NCBI GenBank assembly: GCA_018343915.1
Contig: JABRWF010000008.1
Coordinates: 2,666,001 to 2,730,000, forward strand
DNA from: Agroathelia rolfsii
Lineage: Eukaryota > Basidiomycota > Agaricomycetes > Amylocorticiales > Amylocorticiaceae
Length of the DNA stretch: 64,000 nt
Direction: 5' to 3'
Shown here: in pieces, positions 1 through 8,262 of the stretch
Position numbering within the stretch: the first letter of the stretch is position 1
Layout: every line of letters begins with the position of its first letter
The notes under the pieces: model-generated
Told to the model about the DNA's origin: nothing
Databases searched by the model: none
What the model saw: the letters and a program-made list of their open reading frames with translations, nothing else
Program-made: the position numbers and the translations under genes

Positions 1-3000
1 CCAATCCGCGTCCGTGAATGCTTCGAGACCAGCATGATTGGCTGCACTGAATGTGAGCCCGACGTCGCGTGTGCCTTTGAGATATCGAATAACGCGGCGT
101 GCAGCATTCCAATGCGCGGGTGTGGGACAAGAGAGAACACGGGCTAGTTGGGACGTCACAAACGCAATGTCTGGACGAGTTCCAACAGCCGCGTACAGCA
201 GTGAGCCGACGAGGGCCGAATAGGGCCTCCCTTTCATAGCTTCATGCTCGTCCTCGGTTGGTGGTTTCGTGGAGAGGTGGACATGAACGTCCATCGGCGT
301 GTCAAGCGTCCGACAGTCTTGCATCTCAGCTCGTAGCAAGAGCTGGTCGATGTACGCCCCCTGGGACATGGTGAGTGTACGGGCAGCGCGATCGCGTCGT
401 ATTTCGAATCCCAGAAGCCAACGAGCTTCACCGAGGTCGGCAAGCTCGTAACGATCGGCGAGCTGCTTCTTGAGTGTGTTCATTTCGCTGATTGTTGTGG
501 TTGCAATGGTGAGATCGTCCACATGGACGGCGACAATGACAGTAGACGTAGGTGTGATCTTGAAAAACACGGCGGGGTCGTATTTCGACCGCGTTAGTCC
601 GACACTATGAAATAACTCACAGACTTTGCGGTACCACTGGTGCCCAGCCTGTTTGAGTCCATACAACGCCTTCTTGAGTTGCCAAACATGATTCGGCTTG
701 TCGGGGTGCTCGAAACCAGTTGGCTGTTTCATGTAGATAGTCACGTCGTCGAGATCGGCATTGAGGTATGCATTCTTGAAGTCTACCTGGTGCAGTTCCA
801 GGTCATTGATAGCGGCGACTGAGAGAATCAAGCGGAGAGATGAGGTGCGAGCAGTAGGGGCAGCCGTTTGGTGGTAGTCGAGGCCGGGCACTTGCGTAAA
901 GCCTTGTGCGCATAGCCGGGCTTTGTATTTGGTAATCACGTTATTCTCGTCACGCTTGCGGCGTAACGCCCACGTGTTACCAACGATGTTGACGTCATCG
1001 TCACTAGGTCTCGCAACCAGCTCGAACGTTCCCATTTTCTCTAACGCCGTTAACTCTGCTTCACATGCCTCGATCCAGCGATCTCTGTCGGGTCCAGCAA
1101 GAGCCTCTCGAAAAGATGGCTCGTCGCCAGCCATTGCAGCCATCGCTGTTGGAATAACTTCATCAGCACCATCGTCTTCCACCAACCACTCCGTGATCAT
1201 CTTGGTGATTGCGGCTTTTGCACTCGGTGTAGTCGGGGTCTTGTCAGCTTTCTTCGTCGCTTTATCGCCTGTGCTTCCCTCCCCCTGCTGTATGGCCTTC
1301 AGGATAGGTGAGGGTTTCTTGGTCCGCTTTCCTCTCCCCAACTCCTCCATAGTCTCAACCGCCGGTGGAGCCAGTTCTGGACCTTTCTCAGACGGTTCCG
1401 GTTGGTTTTCAGGCTCGGTCGGTTTGCTGTTGTCAGCTGAGGGCTGTGGTGGGTCGGCCATACCCTTGATAGGAGATGGTGGACGCGATTTGGTGGATGG
1501 TTGTGATGGTGCGGTGGTTTTATCGCCCGTTTGGCTGTCGTGCGAGTTGGAACTAACACTCTGCTCCTCCCCCTCAATGCGTACGACGGCCCCTGGCCTT
1601 CTTCTGCCAAAGCGGACATTGCGTTCAACAGAGATGCGACGAGTCTCAGGCCAGTAGACTCTATGGCCCTTGCTCTCTGTGTCATATCCGAGCCAATGTG
1701 CGGCAACAGAACGCGGTTCCAGCTTGCCGGCATTCTCAAGTCGTACCCAAGCGGTCTCACCAAAACGGCGGAGGTGCGAGAGATCAGGCTTTTGACCTGT
1801 GGCTTTTTCGTAGGGCGTTGAGCCAGGTGTGTTTGCTGTTGTCGTTCTGTTCCTCAACCACGCTGCATGTCGCAGTGCTTCTGCCCACAGGAACTGTGGT
1901 AGACTTGCGTCTAATAGCATTGCGCGCATGTGCTCGACAAGCGTGCGGTTTAGCCGCTCTGCTTTTCCATTTTGTTGCGAGGAATCATGCACCGCAAGAC
2001 GACGTATGGTGCCAGCGGCTTCGAGGTGACGATTGAATGCATCGCTGGTGTATTCTCCCCCTCGATCGGTCTGGAGTTCCTTGATGTTAGGAGCTCCACG
2101 TTGCACCTTGGCCCACGACTCGTAAGCCTTGTATCGATCGAAAGTCTCAGATTTTGCTGATATGAAGTGCAGGACCACCTCATCCGTATAGTCATCGATA
2201 AATGAGCAATAGTAGCTCTTCCCACCCAACGATTTCACCTGTGCTGGTCCCCATACATCGCTGTGTACGCGTTCACCATAGCGTGTGCACGATGGTGTGA
2301 TGCTCTCCTGCGGACATGGTTTGCGGGTATGTTTGGCACGAATGCAGGGTTCACAGACAGGCAAGTCTCTATCTGTAATCTCTACGCCATTGACAATGCC
2401 GTCTTTGATCATCTTCTGCAGGGCTGGAGCATTGGCATGCCCCATGCGACGGTGGAACTCAGCTATTGACACCTTGGTTGGTGCAACAGCCATTGCGGTA
2501 GGTGTGTTTGGCTTGACGGGTGTGGATTTTGATGGTACGGTGGTGGTCTGGCCCTCGATAGGGTATAGGCCTTCCTTCTCGGGGATACAGGTGATTTCGT
2601 CACCAGCGGGGGAGTAGATGTGGGCGGCTCGACCTTTGAAATGCACGGCAAACTTTGCTCGTGTCATTGCGCTCACGGAGACGAGTGATTGGGACATCGA
2701 AGGTGCGTGCAACACTCGTAACAGGCGCAGGGTAATCTCACCCTTGTTTGTCTGGATTTTGACAGGAACCTCCCCCTCGCCAATGGCCTGACAGTTGTGA
2801 CCATCGGCAGACATGACTGTGATTGGGGGTATTGAGTGATATGTGGTGAAGTTCTCCCGTACCGGCTCGAAGTGACGTGAGGCTCCAGAGTCAAGTAAAC
2901 GGACATGTTGACCCCCGGATTTGCTGTCCATAGGCTTTGCTGCGCTAGCTGTTGTTGCTACGAAGGCATACTCATTTTCAGCTGTAGTAGCTGGTTGAGC

Positions 3001-3909
3001 ATTGGTTGTAGCCACGTTTGCACTGGCCTTTCCTTTTCCTTTTGGACGCCTAAAACGCTTTGGGCCCTGACCCTCCTTGCCTCCCCCTTTCGACCAACAG
3101 TCTTCAATCGTGTGACCTGGTCTACTGCAGTTCGAACAGGTGAGAGGAGACTTCCCCTTCTGGTGTGAGCCCGTGCGTGCCATAAGTGCTGAAGACGTTG
3201 TCGTTGATGAGTGTGAGTTTCTCATCAATGTTTCATCATCTTGGGCCATAAGCCGAATGGTCTTGATGACATCGACTGACGAGAGAGCAATCTTGCTTGT
3301 TCGCTGATGCTGTCGGTAGGTTCGAATTGATTCGCGCCATGAGTTGGGCATAGCCCGTAAGATTGCTGCCGCGAACTCTTTGTCCTGCATCGTGCCTCCA
3401 GCAGCTGCATGTTTCTTACGCAGTCGTTGCATCTCGTCTATTGTCTTCCGTGGGTCTTCACCCTCGGGGCACTTCATGGAGTGGATGAGTCCACTGTAGT
3501 CTGCCTGTATAAGGTCGTCGTCCTCTGAGAAGCGGTCACATAGGCTCTTCCATACGTCTGCAGCTGTGCTACAGTCAATGGTGTCCATTTGCAAAGTCTC
3601 TGGGATGGTCTGATATAGCACTGTTCGTACTTGCTCATCCTTCACCTCCCATGCATCGTACGTCTTCTGGTACTCGGTGAGATTGCAATCTTCAACCTTT
3701 ATGGGATTCCCTTCTTTGTCAAGGGTGGTGGAGGGGCGTTTGGGTGGGGCTGCTTCTCCAGAGAGGTACTGCTTGAGACCACGTCCAATAACGTATGACT
3801 TGAGCTGGCGGGAGTACAGAAGCCAGTTTTCGCCGCTTTCGTCAAGCTTCGTGATCCGCACTGTTGACGAGCTTGATTCGGACGCGCTGGAAGCCGTTGA
3901 GGTGCTCAT
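1..3909 (-). CDS. Ty1/copia Gag-Pol polyprotein, cut by window edge
   Basis: I translated the minus strand from the ATG at 3909 to base 1 and found 1303 codons without a stop, so this is one open Gag-Pol frame leaving the window in the RNase H region. In order: Gag; a zinc knuckle CSNCSRPGHTIEDC near residue 258; an aspartic protease with DSGAS near 340; an integrase with an HHCC-type zinc region (RRMGHAN ... CEPCIRAK) and a core containing TDRGGEY; a copia-type reverse transcriptase with HVDD near 1130; and the start of RNase H (TDADW) at the edge. The order protease-integrase-RT-RNase H defines Ty1/copia. The start codon lies four bases inside the LTR boundary, within the primer-binding site. 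The lack of any stop or frameshift, unlike the gypsy elements next door, suggests a young and possibly mobile copy. The C-terminus and second LTR are outside the window. Confidence 0.93.
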   Translation of the reverse strand, partial: MSTSTASSASESSSSTVRITKLDESGENWLLYSRQLKSYVIGRGLKQYLSGEAAPPKRPSTTLDKEGNPIKVEDCNLTEYQKTYDAWEVKDEQVRTVLYQTIPETLQMDTIDCSTAADVWKSLCDRFSEDDDLIQADYSGLIHSMKCPEGEDPRKTIDEMQRLRKKHAAAGGTMQDKEFAAAILRAMPNSWRESIRTYRQHQRTSKIALSSVDVIKTIRLMAQDDETLMRNSHSSTTTSSALMARTGSHQKGKSPLTCSNCSRPGHTIEDCWSKGGGKEGQGPKRFRRPKGKGKASANVATTNAQPATTAENEYAFVATTASAAKPMDSKSGGQHVRLLDSGASRHFEPVRENFTTYHSIPPITVMSADGHNCQAIGEGEVPVKIQTNKGEITLRLLRVLHAPSMSQSLVSVSAMTRAKFAVHFKGRAAHIYSPAGDEITCIPEKEGLYPIEGQTTTVPSKSTPVKPNTPTAMAVAPTKVSIAEFHRRMGHANAPALQKMIKDGIVNGVEITDRDLPVCEPCIRAKHTRKPCPQESITPSCTRYGERVHSDVWGPAQVKSLGGKSYYCSFIDDYTDEVVLHFISAKSETFDRYKAYESWAKVQRGAPNIKELQTDRGGEYTSDAFNRHLEAAGTIRRLAVHDSSQQNGKAERLNRTLVEHMRAMLLDASLPQFLWAEALRHAAWLRNRTTTANTPGSTPYEKATGQKPDLSHLRRFGETAWVRLENAGKLEPRSVAAHWLGYDTESKGHRVYWPETRRISVERNVRFGRRRPGAVVRIEGEEQSVSSNSHDSQTGDKTTAPSQPSTKSRPPSPIKGMADPPQPSADNSKPTEPENQPEPSEKGPELAPPAVETMEELGRGKRTKKPSPILKAIQQGEGSTGDKATKKADKTPTTPSAKAAITKMITEWLVEDDGADEVIPTAMAAMAGDEPSFREALAGPDRDRWIEACEAELTALEKMGTFELVARPSDDDVNIVGNTWALRRKRDENNVITKYKARLCAQGFTQVPGLDYHQTAAPTARTSSLRLILSVAAINDLELHQVDFKNAYLNADLDDVTIYMKQPTGFEHPDKPNHVWQLKKALYGLKQAGHQWYRKVCELFHSVGLTRSKYDPAVFFKITPTSTVIVAVHVDDLTIATTTISEMNTLKKQLADRYELADLGEARWLLGFEIRRDRAARTLTMSQGAYIDQLLLRAEMQDCRTLDTPMDVHVHLSTKPPTEDEHEAMKGRPYSALVGSLLYAAVGTRPDIAFVTSQLARVLSCPTPAHWNAARRVIRYLKGTRDVGLTFSAANHAGLEAFTDADW

Positions 3910-3913
3910 AACC
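3904..3913 (-). promoter_or_regulatory. copia primer-binding site (half-tRNA-iMet type)
   Basis: Directly after the LTR, the coding (minus) strand reads GGTTATGAGC. This complements the anticodon stem-loop of initiator tRNA-Met (GCTCATAACC), the internal-primer arrangement known from Drosophila copia. The gag ATG is inside this site. The tRNA match is from general knowledge of tRNA-iMet, not from a tRNA in this window. Confidence 0.7.
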
Positions 3914-4234
3914 TGTTGAATGAAAGGCAAAGCTAACACAAAGTTAGCTTCAGTGAATAACAATGAACTCTATATTATTTATACCTAACACAAAGTTACT
4001 ACAATAGTGTTAGTAAAAGTAGGAGAAAAATTATAATAAGGCATACGCACGCTTCAGTGAATAACAATGAACTGAAGCGGCATAAGTCGGAAGCATACGG
4101 ATTTAGTATGTAAAGTCATGTGACGTGTATCGTAGGTGCTCGTCAATTAAGAGAGGAAATAAAAGAGAAACAAAATAGAAGGGCAACAATTAAGATATAT
4201 ACAAATGTAAATGTTCGGATTGTATCCCTCAACA
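3914..4234 (-). repeat. LTR of the copia element (5' LTR for the minus-strand element)
   Basis: This 321-bp segment begins TGTTGA and ends TCAACA. It lies between the primer-binding site and unrelated AT-rich DNA. It contains a short hairpin (GCTAAC-loop-GTTAGC near 3930) and a second one (GCTTCAGT at 4051-4058 pairing with ACTGAAGC at 4071-4078). The outer TSD cannot be confirmed because the other LTR is outside the window. A related 347-bp solo LTR sits at 6256-6602. Confidence 0.75.
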
Positions 4235-4701
4235 TGCCTGTTATAAGCAAGTTTCCTTATTTGCTCTTCTGCTGTATGTATGAGTTTTTCCTATCTCTTC
4301 ATATTTCTACTGTACAACTTTCTCTTGTTCTCATATTTCAATGTCATAGCCACTTTACCAGAGATAAATTATTATGATTATTCTTATATTTACATGTATA
4401 TAAGAATGATCTGTATATACTACAATCTACAGTGTCTCTTACATGTTTATTCATCTTGTCTGATTTAATCCCACACTCCGGTGCTGCTCGATTCTCTTGT
4501 GTTATATACTACCTAATGGTATCATTTCCTTTTAGAGATTTACTGTCTAATATCATTATAGACTAGCACTAGTGCATGTAGTGTACAAGGAACTTGAGCC
4601 TCAAGAATCAAGAAAGTGATGCAGTGATGCTACTAGTAGCCACTCATGCTGGGACTAGGCATGGTCATTAATGGGCCCTTGTGGCCTGAGCCAGTAGCTG
4701 C
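4235..4701. other. intergenic, AT-rich, no gene seen
   Basis: I see no coding region with recognisable content. The last five bases (4697-4701, GCTGC) are one copy of the target-site duplication of the 175-bp solo LTR that follows. Confidence 0.7.
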
Positions 4702-4739
4702 TGTTAAAATACGATGAGCGACGACGATGAGCAGCGGTT
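4702..4739 (+). repeat. 175-bp solo LTR, left part (interrupted)
   Basis: The segment begins TGTTA and continues at 13660 after chromovirus A. The two parts, 38 and 137 bp, add up to exactly 175 bp. That equals the uninterrupted copy at 52885-53059 on the other strand. Flanking GCTGC at 4697-4701 and 13797-13801 is the TSD. Confidence 0.9.
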
Positions 4740-5744
4740 TGTTATGAGTTGGACATTTTTCGCCTTTTTCTTATGAACATGTACATATTTTATTTGTATT
4801 TTTACGATTTTTATTGACTGAGATATGGACAAAATACCTTGCAGGCGACATCTTGACGCGCATGTGACTGGCTGTGTTAGCCCCACGTGACAGGAGTGCT
4901 CGTGACAAGAGTATATTAGGAAGGCGGAGTCTAGATCATTCCTTTTCATCAAAAGGTCTAGACTCAGGAACCAGGGTCGTTCCGATCACTGTGCGATTAC
5001 TAAGGAGTACTAGACTCATCATTCCGATCGGTTGCTCATCGGACTTAGGCACAAAGCACTGCCCCTGCATTACTGTCATTTCCGCTTACGAACCCTGCTG
5101 CGCACAGACCATCAAGGCTGCGCACGGGCCCTTTGTTTTATGTATAAATACAAGCATGTAGCCCTTACCTGAACCTTAGCTTCGACCTTTTCGCCTTCAG
5201 GTAAGGGCACCCTCCCTCTTGTACTTATCACACATTACTAATATATTTTTTGCCTTCAGGCTTGTTAACGTCCTAGCCCCCCCCCGCTCTCTCTCTCTTC
5301 CCCTTATTAAGTGTAAGGCCTATAGGGCATCTTAGTAAGCTTACAAGACCTCGTTACAAGGAGGTCAATAAGTGCCAAGTCCCTAATATATCAGAGGGCA
5401 TACGCGTGAATCAAGTCCTATTCATTTAGGCCAGGGCAGTAACAAGTCCCTGCGAACATCAGTAGACCACGGTGGGCTAAGCCGCCTATTCTGAGTAAGA
5501 AGCACAACAATAGTATTTGACACGAAGCGAGTAACACGGGAAGACTGTAATGTCTAGAGTACTGATACACGAGCCTAGTAAAGTACTAAAGGAGTGCCCT
5601 ATTACGAAAGAGTAGCAACGGGAGCACGTGGGTGTTCGTACATATCCAACCAAGCAATACACGTAAAACCCGGCTTTACAGCCCGCCCTCGTACCTTACA
5701 GAGGGTTGTGTTTGTTGGATTAGTCAAGCGCGCAAGCCTTGACA
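4740..5744 (+). repeat. 5' LTR of chromovirus A
   Basis: It is 1005 bp, starting TGTTATGAG and ending CCTTGACA. A TATA box (TATAAATA, 5143-5150) is followed by a 12-bp inverted repeat and an intron-like segment (see 5201-5259). The sequence after the LTR, TTAGGTCGAAGCTAC, is nearly the same as that after the LTR of chromovirus C and is the candidate primer-binding site, though I cannot name the tRNA. Confidence 0.92.
5201..5259 (+). other. putative spliceosomal intron inside the LTR (chromovirus A)
   Basis: The 59-nt segment has donor CAG|GTAAGG, branch-point-like TACTAAT (5236-5242), a T-rich tract and acceptor GCCTTCAG|G. The eight bases GCCTTCAG occur just before the donor and again at the acceptor. 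The donor lies in a perfect 12-bp inverted repeat (5162-5173 with 5196-5207). The same arrangement recurs in the 3' LTR (12258-12316) and in three other LTR families here. Confidence 0.6.
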
Positions 5745-6255
5745 TTAGGTCGAAGCTACACCTAAAACCACCCGTCGAGCCTCGCTCCAGGTGTGCAGTC
5801 CCAGAAACCTGCAAAGTAGCATAAGCCAAGAACCAAATTTCTTTTCTACGATTGTCCTTACATAAGCAACCCCGAACTGTTTGCGGAAGCAATTGATTGG
5901 GCTTAAAAACCTCAATTTCAACCCGTTAAGATTTGTACTTATTAGTACCTGCACTTCCAGGGAAAACTCGTGTCGTTACCCAAAGGCGCTAGTGCAGAGT
6001 TAGTCTGCTGCTTCTAGGGACTCCTCTTTAGGAGTAAAACTGCTCGGTTGCTTAAGTAATTCTTTACTTTACATTTTATTACGTTACCAGAAGGTGGTTG
6101 GCTTACCGCCTTAAAAGGTTTGAAGAAGAAAAATCTGTGTGTTGAGCCTTCGCTCCACTGTTTATGAGCCAATCCAGAAAAGGAAAGGCACCCGCACAAC
6201 CTGCTGCAAAAACCTCTGCACGCCCCTCTGTATCTGCACCCGCTCCACAACCCAC

Positions 6256-6602
6256 TGTAAAATGCTAATGCCAATATTAAACTTCAGTTTATTGTAATGA
6301 ACTCTAGTAAGTACCTAATGCCAATATTAACTATAGGAATAATGAGCATATAAAAAGGAAATAAGGAAATATAACAAGGTACTCACACTTCAGTTTATTG
6401 TAATGAACTGAAGTGTGTCAAAGGAGAAAACGGTGGAGGAATAGACGCGTCAGTCACATAACACCGGAAGTAAAATAATATGTACCGTATTCGTACGAAA
6501 TTAGAGTAAGGGAGTAAATGAATAAATGAAATGAAATGAAATGGAACACAAGCATGATTAGCATATATAAACATTATAGTCCATACTGCTTGTATCACAA
6601 CA
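6256..6602 (-). repeat. copia solo LTR inside gag of chromovirus A
   Basis: It is 347 bp, begins TGTAAAATG, ends TCACAACA and is flanked by CCCAC on both sides (6251-6255 and 6603-6607). It shares with the LTR at 3914-4234 a repeated CTTCAGT...AATGAACT motif. It has the same layout of a hairpin (ACACTTCAGT 6385-6394 with ACTGAAGTGT 6407-6416), so it belongs to a related copia family. Orientation is inferred from that similarity. Confidence 0.88.
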
Positions 6603-7728
6603 CCCACATTCTCACAACCTCCTAAGGTTCCCACGCCGCCTAAACTCCCGTCCCCTCCTAAACCCACCACTCCAGAAGAATCCGAAGAAGAGGAGGACAA
6701 AGACGAAGAAGAACCTGAAGAGGAAGTATATCCGTCGCCCTCTGATTATCGGGAGCAAGAGCCTGAACCAATAGCCTCCCGCACACGCTCACGCGTCCCG
6801 ACCCCCGTCGTCACCCCTAGAATCCGTACACCCATCCCTACCCCTCGCACACGAACCCCCGCTGTTACACGCCCCCCCTCACCAACCATGTCTTCAGGCT
6901 TCGAACAATTCATGGGTCAGATGCTGGAAATGCAGCGTCAGACGACTGAAATGATGAGGCATATAACAGAAACCCAGCGCAAGCTGGTTGAGATAGCCGA
7001 CCGCCCCGTTCCTACCCCCGCACCGGCACCAACACCTGCACCACAGGTAGTCACGGTAGCCTCGACAAAGGAAAGAGGCAAAGAACCCTCGAAGTTCACG
7101 GGTGACCGTGAAAAGTACAAGGATTTCATTTTAGGATTTGAGAACTATCTTGGTCTCAATCCCACCTTGTATAGTTCAGATCGCGACAAGGGAAGGTTGC
7201 TGATCTCACTACTGGAGGGAGGTCCAAGGAGATGGTCCGAGAAGTGGTCTGATTAGATCAAAGCAGAAGAGAAAGTTAAGGGAGCCCCCCCCCTTTGTCT
7301 TCGAAGACTTTTATAAGGCCTTTCGTGGGCTTTATGGATCCTGGGACTACAAACGGTCAGCCCTCGACAAACTCAAGGGATTAAAGCAGGGGGCCCGCAG
7401 TACCCAAGACTATATCACGGACTTTTGGTCAACTGCACAACAGACGGACTTATCAGAGGAAGACTGGCGAGTCCGATTTCTGGATGGGTTAAATCCCAAA
7501 ATTCGAAACGTGCTTGGTGGTTGGGATCAAACCAACCTAGAAACGGTACAGAAGGCCATGGATGCCGCCTTACGTGCCGAACAAGGACTACGTTCTGCAG
7601 GATTGTGGCAGGACACATGGAGACCTCGGGTCCCTGTAGCTGGGTCAGCTACAAACCCCATCACGATTAACGCGGCTCAAGTCGCTATGCCTTCTACCAG
7701 TCAACCCTCATTCCAGGGAAGACCATCG

Positions 7729-7933
7729 TGTTATTTTGTCGAGCGAGCCAGCCAGCCAAAATCAATATAAAAAGCAAGATATTATTCTGCTTGTCATTGT
7801 ACTTGGTCACGGTACGCCAACAAACAGATGCGGTACAAACTACAATGCGCGGCTACTCTAAATACTATGTCACGCTACGCGTGACTGTGACTATGTCACA
7901 CATGCTCCATAGCTACGGATTGCTATTCCAACA
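7729..7933 (+). repeat. 205-bp solo LTR, copy 1
   Basis: It begins TGTTATTTTG, ends TTCCAACA and is flanked by CATCG (7724-7728 and 7934-7938). A near-identical 205-bp copy lies in the opposite orientation at 20011-20215. TG...CA ends and a 5-bp TSD mark it as an LTR. No internal region or coding capacity is present, so it is a solo LTR or a TRIM-type terminal repeat. Orientation is arbitrary. Confidence 0.92.
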
Positions 7934-8219
7934 CATCGTTCCTGCCTAGGGATTGGTCAAAGGCGCAGTGTTTCCATTGTGGCCAATTAGGTCATCCGAA
8001 ACGTCGTTGCCCCCTCCTTAGATACAAGCCTCGCCCATCTGTTCCTGCTGGACAAGCATCTGTCTCTGCCTCTGTCCAACCAGCAGCACTATCTGTTGCC
8101 CCCTCCATCCCCGCTCCGCCTCCTGTCTCGGCAAGCCCACCCGCGTATACGGTCCCTGATCATGTGATGCAGATTATGGAGGAACAAGCGGCCGCCATCG
8201 CCGTGCTTAAAGATCAGAT

Positions 8220-8262
8220 GGGTTTTTCTTGAGGTCAGCTGAAAGGGCTATTCAGTCTGACC
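8220..8262 (+). promoter_or_regulatory. -1 ribosomal frameshift signal, gag-pol junction of chromovirus A
   Basis: The heptamer G GGT TTT (8220-8226) lies in the gag frame one codon before the gag stop. A -1 slip enters the pol frame. Six bases downstream, GGTCAG (8233-8238) can pair with CTGACC (8257-8262). Chromovirus C has the same heptamer and hairpin at the same place. Confidence 0.72.

Larger units (their letters stand above)
6164..8232 (+). pseudogene. gag of chromovirus A, broken
   Basis: The frame opens at 6164 (MSQSRKGKAPAQ) and is interrupted by a copia solo LTR at 6256-6602. It resumes in register after the duplicated CCCAC and continues through a Pro/Ser/Glu-rich stretch. A stop TAG at 7254-7256 replaces what is Gln in the related Gag of chromovirus C. 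A run of nine C (7285-7293) then shifts the frame. A 205-bp solo LTR plus TSD (210 bp, so frame neutral) sits at 7729-7938. The zinc knuckle CFHCGQLGHPKRRC follows at about 7965. Gag ends at TGA 8230-8232, just after the -1 frameshift signal. The C-run could also be a sequencing or assembly artefact. Confidence 0.85.

Noticed and set aside
923..1657. Plus-strand ORF of 244 aa
   Set aside because: It is antisense to the intact copia Gag-Pol frame and low complexity.
3947..4071. Repeated CTTCAGT...AATGAAC units as a possible CRISPR-like or regulatory array
   Set aside because: There are only two copies, both within a copia LTR, and a related LTR has the same pair. They are LTR structure.
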